Positions 1-5,005 of a stretch of 5,005 nt of DNA are shown piece after piece. Source of the stretch: Anaerolineales bacterium (GTDB lineage: Bacteria; Chloroflexota; Anaerolineae; Anaerolineales; UBA4823); the NCBI GenBank assembly GCA_022865865.1, contig JALHTN010000326.1:1-5005 (forward strand), written 5' to 3'. Below the pieces are notes generated by a model, which was not told where the DNA came from, did no database searches, and was given only the letters and a program-made list of their open reading frames with translations. Positions within the stretch are counted from its first letter, which is position 1; every line of letters starts with the position of its first letter. The translations under genes and the position numbers were made by a program.

Positions 1-805
1 CAACACCCAATCTACCTAAATCAGGGCGGATATTATAAATACCTGGTTTACCAATTTGGATGAAGGGAAATGTAACCTGCGAGCGCCAGGAATCGCTTGA
101 TGACAATGTTAAATGAGATTCCAAAAGCTCCGCGATATCGCTTCTGGCTTTTAACAACCTTGTTGAAATATCTTTGCTTTGGGCTGCCAATCCACTGTGC
201 CCTTTTTCTCCTCTGGCGATAACCTCGAAGCGCATCACTCCCCGGTTTTCAATACAAATCTGCCCCCACAATTCATCACCACGCTCACCAGTTCGTTCAC
301 CAGCGATGAACAATTCTGGTTCGTATCCTTCATGTTTTAATAGCCTTAATACATGCGGTGAGCCCATTGGATCATGTTCACCTATCTCTTCATTGCCAAC
401 CATGAGCAGATTAATTCCAGGATAGGGTGCTCCCCTGTTTACTTGGTCTTTCATCCAAACAAGATATGTAGCTAAGACGGTCTTCATGTCGGCAGAACCT
501 CTACCCCAAAGATAATCACCCTCCTGGAATGGTATAAATTGGGTTTCATCTGGTTCCGGAGCTACGACATCAAAATGTGCAGATAACATTACCGGAGCTG
601 AGCCTTGTGAATCGAAGCTAGCCAAAATTGCAGGGTACTCACTTTGATTGAAATAACGAACCTCGAGACCATGGTTTCTCAAGTAATCAAAAATAAATAT
701 CCCGGCTCGAAATACTTCCTCAAACCGTATCTCACCCCCAACAGTTACGGATGGGATTTCTATTAATTGCTTGGCAAGACTGATGATCTCGCTGGTTTTG
801 TCCGG
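1..805 (-). other. Domain: M20 (ArgE/DapE-type) metallo-amidohydrolase (residue ~563 onward, incomplete)
   Basis: The catalytic signature is complete as far as the window goes. H639 and D641 lie in SAHFDVV. The metal-bridging D668 lies in GRGSADMK. The general base E701 and metal ligand E702 lie in GNEEIGE. E732, in the GERTGE segment, takes the place of the GEPT glutamate. H765, in GEKGHSG, is the His that the dimerisation domain contributes to the active site in DapE-like enzymes. The domain opens with the usual helix and 'IPSVT' segment (579-583). The HFDVV and GRG-ADMK forms place it with ArgE/DapE/CPG2-like members rather than with aminoacylase-1. The sequence stops within the dimerisation domain, at or just before the return to the catalytic domain. 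It is most likely an active hydrolase, not a regulatory remnant. Substrate could be an N-acyl amino acid, a gamma-glutamyl amide or a dipeptide. Confidence 0.85.
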
Positions 806-2491
806 GTAAGACACCTCAATCATTGCTTCAGGGCGAGGTCGGAAACGAATTGGAGCTAGGGGATCAAGGTGAACGTCTTCACGAGAGTATTGGAGCATCT
901 CAGCCAATTTTTGGCTGTCTTCTCCCAGCGATGGAAAAATCTCAGCGATCATCTCCACATTTTGTTTTACCTGGTCTTCCCGTTCTTCAGCCAATTCTTT
1001 TAGGATATCCACTGGGACTGGTATTTGTTCGCAATTCTCAAGAGAATTATTACCGATTTCCTCACAGACGAAAGCTCGCAATTTCTCGGCCTGGTTTGGA
1101 CCTCCAGAAGACATGTCCCGGAGTGGTTCCAGGTCATCAGCATATCCTAGAGCCTCTGCAAGTGGTTCTACCTGGGCTAAGGTCCATGAAAGGAAATCTC
1201 GCATGGATTCTGGTCCTTTGCTGAACGGATTTTGAATTTGAGCACGCAGTCCAAATTTTGAAGCTAGTTCTTCGTTTTTCCTTGCTCGTTCTACATCTTG
1301 AGAATCATATTGAAAGTGTTTGGTAAACTCATGATCAGCATAGAATTTTAATAACAATAGGTATTTTAAAGTTATATTTGCTATATCTGTCTCTAAGTCA
1401 TTACCTCCATCATCTGTGCGAACCTCCAACCGCTCCATGGGAAGGTTGATCCGGGCCAACAAATTTTGCATTTCTATCTCATTGACCATATCCTCCAATG
1501 GTTGATCTTTACCTAACACGAACAAACCTTTGCCATACAAATCCTGCAGCTGGTCACTGGTTAAGTCGATTAACCGTTCAACTGGCTCAGCGAAAGACCT
1601 GGCACGTGTTGGTGTCCAATTATTGTTCCCAAATCGGATTCCCCTCCGGACCAAGTCATAGGAAATATTTAAATATGAATCAAGTGATTGATACAAATCA
1701 GGTTTATCCAATTCAAGTGAATTTGGAAAGGTAAGATTTCGTAAAGAATCGTATTTAGAAAGATATACAACTGGCTGATTGTTTTTAGAACCAGCTAGAA
1801 ATGGAGTCGCTGCGCTGGTTGCGATGAACAGGCAGGCAAAGGCACGCATTGATCTGGTGGCAGAGATGTAGAATTCGCTCTTATATTCATCAAGATGTAC
1901 TGGTGGTCTCTCCCCACCAGTGCGATCAGATTTTGGAAGCTGCAAATAATCCCACTCAAAAAGGGCATCTGGTAATGAAAGGTTGGTATGTGTGCCTGTT
2001 GTTGCCAGAGAATCTCCATAAAGAGAAATACATCGCTCCAAATATCGACGTTTTGCCAGGTGCCAGGAACCAGGAATCGAATCATGATCTACATGGGTTT
2101 TGAATGGTAAATTTCCATGCCACATGTAGAGCCTTTCATCGAATTTCTGACTGGCACGGAACAAAGCGTTAATTAATATTGCCTCCATCAGTCTTGCTTC
2201 ATATACCGCTGATTGAGGGTGGTAATAGGGTCGCGTCGCCCATTCGATCATCCAATGAAATACTTCCATCTGGCTGTATTCCTCGAATCGAGGAGAAATA
2301 AAATCAGTACGCAGGTAATCCACAAAAGACCGTTGGTAGGGTCCAGACCCAACTGTTAATAGAGGGTGGAATTGGGAGTCCAGCAAATTCCATTCAATTT
2401 CTAAACCAGATAATCCACCCTCAGGTTTTGCTCCACTGGATGCTTCTCGAGCGAGCAAGAATTTTTCAGTAAATTCCGAATAATCGGTCAT
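1..2491 (-). CDS. Glutamate-cysteine ligase-like / M20 amidohydrolase fusion protein, 3' end off window
   Basis: This is one continuous frame of 830 codons with no stop before the window edge. Residues 1 to ~545 resemble E. coli-type glutamate-cysteine ligase, which joins the gamma-carboxyl of glutamate to an amino group using ATP. Residues ~563 to 830 resemble M20 metallopeptidases of the ArgE/DapE group, which cleave N-acyl amino acids or dipeptides at a dinuclear zinc site. The phase is secure: the ligase motifs (for example GLEIEW at 29-34) and the peptidase motif SADMK (666-670) fall in the same frame with no indel. The ATG at 2491 is chosen because AAGGTGAT sits just upstream and the ligase homology begins about 28 residues in. 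No signal peptide or membrane segment is seen, so the protein is probably cytosolic. It lies 20 bp after the aminotransferase gene, probably in one operon. An M20 domain is usually 370-400 residues, so roughly 110-140 residues, including the last zinc-binding His, lie outside. Both family calls are firm; the physiological substrate is unknown. Confidence 0.88.
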   Translation of the reverse strand, partial: MTDYSEFTEKFLLAREASSGAKPEGGLSGLEIEWNLLDSQFHPLLTVGSGPYQRSFVDYLRTDFISPRFEEYSQMEVFHWMIEWATRPYYHPQSAVYEARLMEAILINALFRASQKFDERLYMWHGNLPFKTHVDHDSIPGSWHLAKRRYLERCISLYGDSLATTGTHTNLSLPDALFEWDYLQLPKSDRTGGERPPVHLDEYKSEFYISATRSMRAFACLFIATSAATPFLAGSKNNQPVVYLSKYDSLRNLTFPNSLELDKPDLYQSLDSYLNISYDLVRRGIRFGNNNWTPTRARSFAEPVERLIDLTSDQLQDLYGKGLFVLGKDQPLEDMVNEIEMQNLLARINLPMERLEVRTDDGGNDLETDIANITLKYLLLLKFYADHEFTKHFQYDSQDVERARKNEELASKFGLRAQIQNPFSKGPESMRDFLSWTLAQVEPLAEALGYADDLEPLRDMSSGGPNQAEKLRAFVCEEIGNNSLENCEQIPVPVDILKELAEEREDQVKQNVEMIAEIFPSLGEDSQKLAEMLQYSREDVHLDPLAPIRFRPRPEAMIEVSYPDKTSEIISLAKQLIEIPSVTVGGEIRFEEVFRAGIFIFDYLRNHGLEVRYFNQSEYPAILASFDSQGSAPVMLSAHFDVVAPEPDETQFIPFQEGDYLWGRGSADMKTVLATYLVWMKDQVNRGAPYPGINLLMVGNEEIGEHDPMGSPHVLRLLKHEGYEPELFIAGERTGERGDELWGQICIENRGVMRFEVIARGEKGHSGLAAQSKDISTRLLKARSDIAELLESHLTLSSSDSWRSQVTFPFIQIGKPGIYNIRPDLGRLGV
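857..2491 (-). other. Domain: GshA-type glutamate-cysteine ligase (residues 1 to ~545 of the fusion)
   Basis: Motifs occur in the order and spacing of E. coli GshA (518 residues, close to the ~545 here). GLEIE (E31, E33) matches GLERE (E27, E29). TDF followed seven residues later by E70 matches D60/E67. TGTHTNLSLP (H168) matches SGVHYNFSLP (H150). DSLRNL (248-253) matches the SLRLSDL segment. RLEVRTDD (E356, R358) matches YIEVRSLD (E328, R330). These E. coli residues are, from memory of that structure, metal and ATP or glutamate ligands, so the ligase site looks intact. Y150 and F64 appear to align with Y131 and F61 near the cysteine pocket, but a neighbouring Arg (R132) is replaced by Leu, so the acceptor need not be cysteine. 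The 'H-x-N-x-SLP' form fits the GshA group better than the YbdK/EgtA (GCS2) group. The C-terminal helices also align loosely. Confidence 0.82.
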
Positions 2492-2494
2492 ATA

Positions 2495-2500
2495 TCACCT
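2495..2500 (-). promoter_or_regulatory. Ribosome binding site of the fusion gene
   Basis: AGGTGA lies 3 nt before the ATG at 2491, in the context AAAAAGGTGATATATG. The spacing looks short, but the match (AGGTGAT) is to the 5' end of the anti-Shine-Dalgarno tail, where short spacing is expected. It supports this ATG as the start and independent initiation after the aminotransferase stop. Confidence 0.75.
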
Positions 2501-2511
2501 TTTTATTTAGA

Positions 2512-3825
2512 TTAACTATCACCCATTTCGTTGAGACCTTCCAACAATCGTTCTGCAGCTCCGAGAGTCCGTTCAGGAGGTGTTGCATATGAAAAACGAA
2601 TCCAATCGCCACCAAATGGTGAGAAGAATGCTCCGGGGACTATAGCCACGCCGTGGTCTTCAGCCAAATATTGACCCAGTGGTTCCGAATCTTTCCAACC
2701 AGATGCTTTTAACCAATCGCTTACATTAATAAAAGCGTAATAGCCTTTACCAATGATATGTTTTATTCCATTGTCTTCGAGAAATTGTTGAAGCACTTTT
2801 CGACTGGCATTGGTTGGATCAACTATTGGTCGAGAAGCTTTTTCGTACCCCATTTGATAAGCCGCAATACCCACAGCCAGTGAAAAATACGAGGGCATAA
2901 CACTATGGGAGGCATAGGCAACGATATACTTCGTAACCTCTTCAGATGCGATTAGGTGACAATTGCGAATATTTGAAGCGCCCAAACTTTTTGTGAGACC
3001 ATCCAGGAACATGAGTCTATTTCTCTCCTCAGGTTCGAAGTACCCGAGGAATGAATTCAAATCCATCGGACTTTCATCGGTCACAAAATGGTACATCCAA
3101 TCAAAAAGCACATAGGCAACCCCGGCTTTTAACGCTGCTTTCGCTAATCGCGCTTGCTTTTCAGCAGGGATGGTTAACCCCGTTGGATTATCAGGGCATG
3201 TTATCACCAGACCTGCGATTCTTCGCCCGGTTTTCGCTACATATTCTGCACAAGCATTTATTGAGTCTTCTGAATAGACCCAACCCTCATCCGGGTGACC
3301 TGGTGACCATAATACATTTGCCCCAACACCATAAGGTCCCCAGTTATAGGAGATCCAGGGGACTCTCGACACAACCAGGACATCTCCTTGGCGACCATGA
3401 CCAATGGCGAGCATTGCGCGGTATGCTTTCACCAGCGCATCCCGCCCTCCTGCTGTTCCAATGATATTGCCTGGTCCAATACCCAGGCCAGGATCCAGTT
3501 TCCAATAATCTTCCAATACAGATTTTCGGAATTCTTTCGTACCAAATGGCATGTCGTAAGCAGTGCCATTCTCTACCTGCATCTGAGCAGCGCGTTCCAG
3601 GATTTCAACCGGAGTACCAGACAAGCTTGCACCACCATCTCCTTGGGAGGCATCATAAGTTGGGCTGCCAGGATTCTTTTCTCTGTATACGACCAGCGAT
3701 TTATTGATTAAGAACATTCTTGATGGTGGTATTGGTGTGAGTTTTCGAAGATGTTCACTTACCGGAACCAGAGTCTCCTCAGGAACTGCATATGACGGGG
3801 TTTCATGTGAAATAAAATTCTTCAT
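2512..3825 (-). CDS. PLP-dependent class I/II aminotransferase (fold type I), substrate unknown
   Basis: This complete 437-residue protein is a pyridoxal-phosphate enzyme of the aspartate aminotransferase superfamily; it would move an amino group between an amino acid and a 2-oxo acid in the cytosol. Visible landmarks are the phosphate-binding loop TAGGRDAL (124-131); PWISY (156-160), in the position of the PLP-stacking aromatic; NPTG (213-216) with N213; FDWMY (241-245), whose D242 and Y245 contact the cofactor; the Schiff-base lysine K279 in LTKSLG; R287 exactly eight residues later, as in the K258/R266 pair of aspartate aminotransferase; and R410 in WIRFSYA, the substrate carboxylate arginine. 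The catalytic set is therefore intact. The ATG at 3825 has AAGGAG 7 nt upstream. Length is slightly above the family's usual 390-420 because of an N-terminal extension of about 30 residues. It is the first gene after the promoter at 4027-4055 and ends 20 bp before the fusion gene. Specificity (aspartate, aromatic, branched-chain or other) cannot be read from the sequence. Confidence 0.92.
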   Translation of the reverse strand: MKNFISHETPSYAVPEETLVPVSEHLRKLTPIPPSRMFLINKSLVVYREKNPGSPTYDASQGDGGASLSGTPVEILERAAQMQVENGTAYDMPFGTKEFRKSVLEDYWKLDPGLGIGPGNIIGTAGGRDALVKAYRAMLAIGHGRQGDVLVVSRVPWISYNWGPYGVGANVLWSPGHPDEGWVYSEDSINACAEYVAKTGRRIAGLVITCPDNPTGLTIPAEKQARLAKAALKAGVAYVLFDWMYHFVTDESPMDLNSFLGYFEPEERNRLMFLDGLTKSLGASNIRNCHLIASEEVTKYIVAYASHSVMPSYFSLAVGIAAYQMGYEKASRPIVDPTNASRKVLQQFLEDNGIKHIIGKGYYAFINVSDWLKASGWKDSEPLGQYLAEDHGVAIVPGAFFSPFGGDWIRFSYATPPERTLGAAERLLEGLNEMGDS

Positions 3826-3832
3826 TGCCTGA

Positions 3833-3838
3833 CTCCTT
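3833..3838 (-). promoter_or_regulatory. Ribosome binding site of the aminotransferase gene
   Basis: AAGGAG lies 7 nt before the ATG at 3825. This is near-ideal sequence and spacing and fixes the start codon. It lies after the leader terminator, so translation depends on read-through of that terminator. Confidence 0.85.
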
Positions 3839-3861
3839 TTAAATCGTGTCTGAAATGAAAT

Positions 3862-3888
3862 AAAAACGCCCCGGAAATCTCGGGGCGC
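3862..3888 (-). terminator. Strong intrinsic terminator inside the leader (candidate attenuator)
   Basis: On the minus strand GCGCCCCG (3888-3881), loop AGATTTC and CGGGGCGT (3873-3866) form an 8-bp stem: seven GC pairs closed by one G-U. It is followed by UUUUUAUUU. The stem is far more GC-rich than its surroundings. It lies downstream of the promoter at 4027-4055 and 37 nt before the aminotransferase ATG, so it would stop transcription from that promoter before the coding region unless it is regulated or leaky. It could instead be a back-up terminator for the prenyl synthase gene, but that gene has its own candidate at 4059-4094. Confidence 0.8.
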
Positions 3889-4020
3889 TGAATTACTCCT
3901 GGTAATTTGGGATATGCTTTGAATAATTCAATGCATGAAATTACCCACGCCCGTATTGGTTGTAGGATTAGTGTCCTTATTGTATTTGCTAAATTCCGAG
4001 ACACTCATTTTCTGCATATT
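3889..4020 (-). promoter_or_regulatory. Structured 5' leader, candidate attenuation or riboswitch element of unknown class
   Basis: Between the predicted transcription start (~4020) and the terminator, the minus-strand RNA has several pairing segments. AGUGUCU (4005-3999) pairs with GGACACU (3976-3970). A long hairpin spans 3945-3901: GGUAAUUU with AAAUUACC, an inner AUGC/GCAU, and UUGAA-UUA-UUCAA at the tip. AAUUAC (3907-3902) can alternatively pair with GUAAUU (3896-3891) across a 5-nt loop. CGGGCGU (3953-3947) can pair, with one bulge, with the 5' arm of the terminator (3888-3881) as an antiterminator. I do not see the T-box GGUGGNACC sequence or the conserved core of a riboswitch class I know. 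The pairings were found by eye, not by energy calculation. Confidence 0.5.
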
Positions 4021-4026
4021 GGGCTA

Positions 4027-4055
4027 AATATATCACCTGTAATTGATACAGTCAA
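4027..4055 (-). promoter_or_regulatory. Sigma-70-type promoter of the aminotransferase-fusion operon
   Basis: On the minus strand the -35 box TTGACT (4055-4050) and the -10 box TATATT (4032-4027) each match consensus at 5 of 6 positions, and the spacer is the optimal 17 nt. Transcription would start near 4020, leaving a leader of about 195 nt before the aminotransferase ATG. It begins right after the U-tract of the upstream terminator, so the operon is transcribed separately from the prenyl synthase gene. Confidence 0.75.
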
Positions 4056-4058
4056 TAT

Positions 4059-4094
4059 AAAAAAGGGATCAGAAATGGCATACCATCTCCTTCC
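4059..4094 (-). terminator. Intrinsic terminator after the polyprenyl synthase gene
   Basis: Starting 12 nt after the stop codon, GGAGATGG, loop TATG and CCATTTCT form an 8-bp stem with two G-U pairs. GG/CC can pair outside an internal loop, and six Ts follow. It is weaker than the terminator at 3862-3888 but well placed to end the upstream transcript. Confidence 0.6.
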
Positions 4095-4105
4095 GATTTT
4101 TGTCA

Positions 4106-5005
4106 TTATAGATGGCGGTCGACAACATACTTGGATAAGCTTTCCAGTGCTTCATGTTCAGGGGTCAAAGGTAAAGTTTCCAAGGCGTTTAGAGCCTGGT
4201 CGCTGAATATTCTCGCTTGGTTCACTGAGCGTTCGATAGCACCGCTAGTTTGAATCGCCTGCACTAATTGATTCAGACCCTCTTCCCCGATGTTCTTTCC
4301 ATTCAGGATGCCTTCCAAGTTTGGGTCATTTGGATTAATCTCGCCGTAATAAATCGCGGGCAATGTTATCAAACCCTGGCGCAAATCATTCGCAACCGGT
4401 TTTCCAACCGAGGATTGATTACCCGTGAAATCCAACACATCATCGATTATCTGAAAAGCCATACCGATCCCATATCCAAATTCATTAGCAGCCTCATATG
4501 TGGATTCACGGAGCGGACTGAGAATGGCAGGGGCAATTGTGGCTAAAACGAACAAAGAACCGGTTTTTGCATAAATCCTGTTCAAATATTCATCGTAGTT
4601 ATAACCTGCATTACGAGAGAACATTTGGGTGATTTCACCATTTACGATCGTAGCCAAAGTTTCAGCAAACTGGTACATTAATTCTACAGATTCTATTTGA
4701 GCTGCCAATTTCGCTGCGCAAGCGAAAATAAAATCTCCGGTCAGCACTGTGGCGCCAGGTGTCCACTCAGCGTTTAAGGTTGGAATCCCGCGCCGCAAGA
4801 AGGCACCATCAATCAAATCGTCATGCACCAGGGTTGCGGTATGCAGAAGCTCTATTGAGGCTGCCAGTGAAATGATTTTTTCTTGATCGGCACCCAACAT
4901 GGCGCCTGTAAGAAGTGCAACTGCTGGTCTGACTCGTTTCCCTCCTGATGAGAGCAAATGAGTTAATGCTGCCCCAAGATCCGGATGATGTCCATTGCTA
5001 GCCTC
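4106..5005 (-). CDS. Trans-polyprenyl diphosphate synthase (long-chain type), 5' end off window
   Basis: The frame is open to the window edge and shows 299 residues ending in TAA; roughly the first 20-30 residues are missing. The enzyme condenses isopentenyl diphosphate units onto an allylic diphosphate in trans, probably to make the side chain of a respiratory quinone. Landmarks, numbered from the window edge, are GGKRVRP (about 21-27), which binds isopentenyl diphosphate; the first aspartate-rich motif DDLID (62-66); LRRG soon after it; and the second aspartate-rich motif DDVLD (188-192), followed by GKPVANDLRQG. The residues four and five before the first DDxxD are Thr and Ala (HTATLVHDD), as in IspB and heptaprenyl synthases. 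Farnesyl and short geranylgeranyl synthases usually carry bulky aromatics there, so a long product is inferred. In the GKPVAND segment the more usual Gly before Asp is replaced (AND for GSD/GxD), a mild oddity. No codon from the edge down to TTG at 4957 is a convincing start, and the family homology continues upstream of it. Confidence 0.92.
   Translation of the reverse strand, partial: EASNGHHPDLGAALTHLLSSGGKRVRPAVALLTGAMLGADQEKIISLAASIELLHTATLVHDDLIDGAFLRRGIPTLNAEWTPGATVLTGDFIFACAAKLAAQIESVELMYQFAETLATIVNGEITQMFSRNAGYNYDEYLNRIYAKTGSLFVLATIAPAILSPLRESTYEAANEFGYGIGMAFQIIDDVLDFTGNQSSVGKPVANDLRQGLITLPAIYYGEINPNDPNLEGILNGKNIGEEGLNQLVQAIQTSGAIERSVNQARIFSDQALNALETLPLTPEHEALESLSKYVVDRHL

Noticed and set aside
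821..823. Internal ATG (residue 557 of the fusion) at the ligase/M20 junction, which could start a separate M20 gene
   Set aside because: No Shine-Dalgarno sequence precedes it and the upstream frame has no stop, so a single fused product is the simpler reading. A minor internal start cannot be excluded.
823..1224. Plus-strand 133-codon frame
   Set aside because: It is antisense to the fusion gene over the ligase tail, low in complexity of motifs, and has no promoter or ribosome site.
1795..2085. Minus-strand 96-codon frame inside the fusion gene
   Set aside because: It lies out of frame within the well-supported ligase domain and has no recognisable domain.
3051..3711. Two overlapping plus-strand frames (137 and 107 codons)
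   Set aside because: Both are antisense shadows of the aminotransferase, whose motifs are unmistakable on the minus strand.
3901..3945. Inverted repeat considered as a transcription-factor operator
   Set aside because: The 8-bp arms plus nested inner pairings and the loop make more sense as an RNA hairpin, since it lies within the transcribed leader next to a terminator. A DNA operator role remains possible but has no specific support.
3822..4004. Minus-strand 60-codon frame starting with GTG and ending in TGA overlapping the aminotransferase ATG
   Set aside because: It runs through the leader hairpins and terminator, has no ribosome site, and its product looks like translated RNA structure rather than a protein. 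The ATGA overlap is probably chance.
3889..4020. T-box leader
   Set aside because: I could not find the conserved T-box antiterminator sequence (GGUGGNACC) or a specifier loop arrangement.

Overview
The window (about 45% GC by eye) is compact bacterial DNA with every supported gene on the minus strand. From 5005 down to 1 it holds the 3' part of a trans-polyprenyl diphosphate synthase, a 280-bp intergenic control region, a complete class I aminotransferase, and, 20 bp further on, a very long open frame that leaves the window at position 1. I see no RNA genes, mobile elements, CRISPR arrays or plus-strand genes. The organism cannot be named securely. A long-chain prenyl synthase of the quinone side-chain type, strong Shine-Dalgarno sites and moderate GC fit many free-living bacteria. 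Chloroflexota (Anaerolineae-like) is only a low-confidence guess.

The main discovery candidate is the long frame (1..2491, minus, at least 830 codons, no stop). Its first ~545 residues read as a glutamate-cysteine ligase of the E. coli GshA type, with the metal and ATP ligand positions preserved. Its residues from ~563 onward read as an M20 (ArgE/DapE-type) zinc amidohydrolase with the active-site residues preserved as far as the window edge. One polypeptide therefore seems to carry both an enzyme that makes gamma-glutamyl amide bonds and an enzyme family that breaks N-acyl or peptide amide bonds. Codon phase is unbroken across the junction, so I do not read it as two genes.

The aminotransferase and the fusion gene are almost certainly co-transcribed (20-bp gap, own Shine-Dalgarno site). 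Ligase, aminotransferase and deacylase together resemble the logic of pathways that protect an amino group, modify the molecule and then deprotect it (as in ArgD/ArgE chemistry, or gamma-glutamyl protection in polyamine degradation). That reading is inference, and no substrate is evident.

The operon has its own good sigma-70-type promoter just after the terminator of the prenyl synthase gene. A second, strong intrinsic terminator lies between this promoter and the aminotransferase start, inside a leader of about 195 nt with several pairable segments. This is the layout of a transcription attenuator or riboswitch, though it matches no class I recognise.
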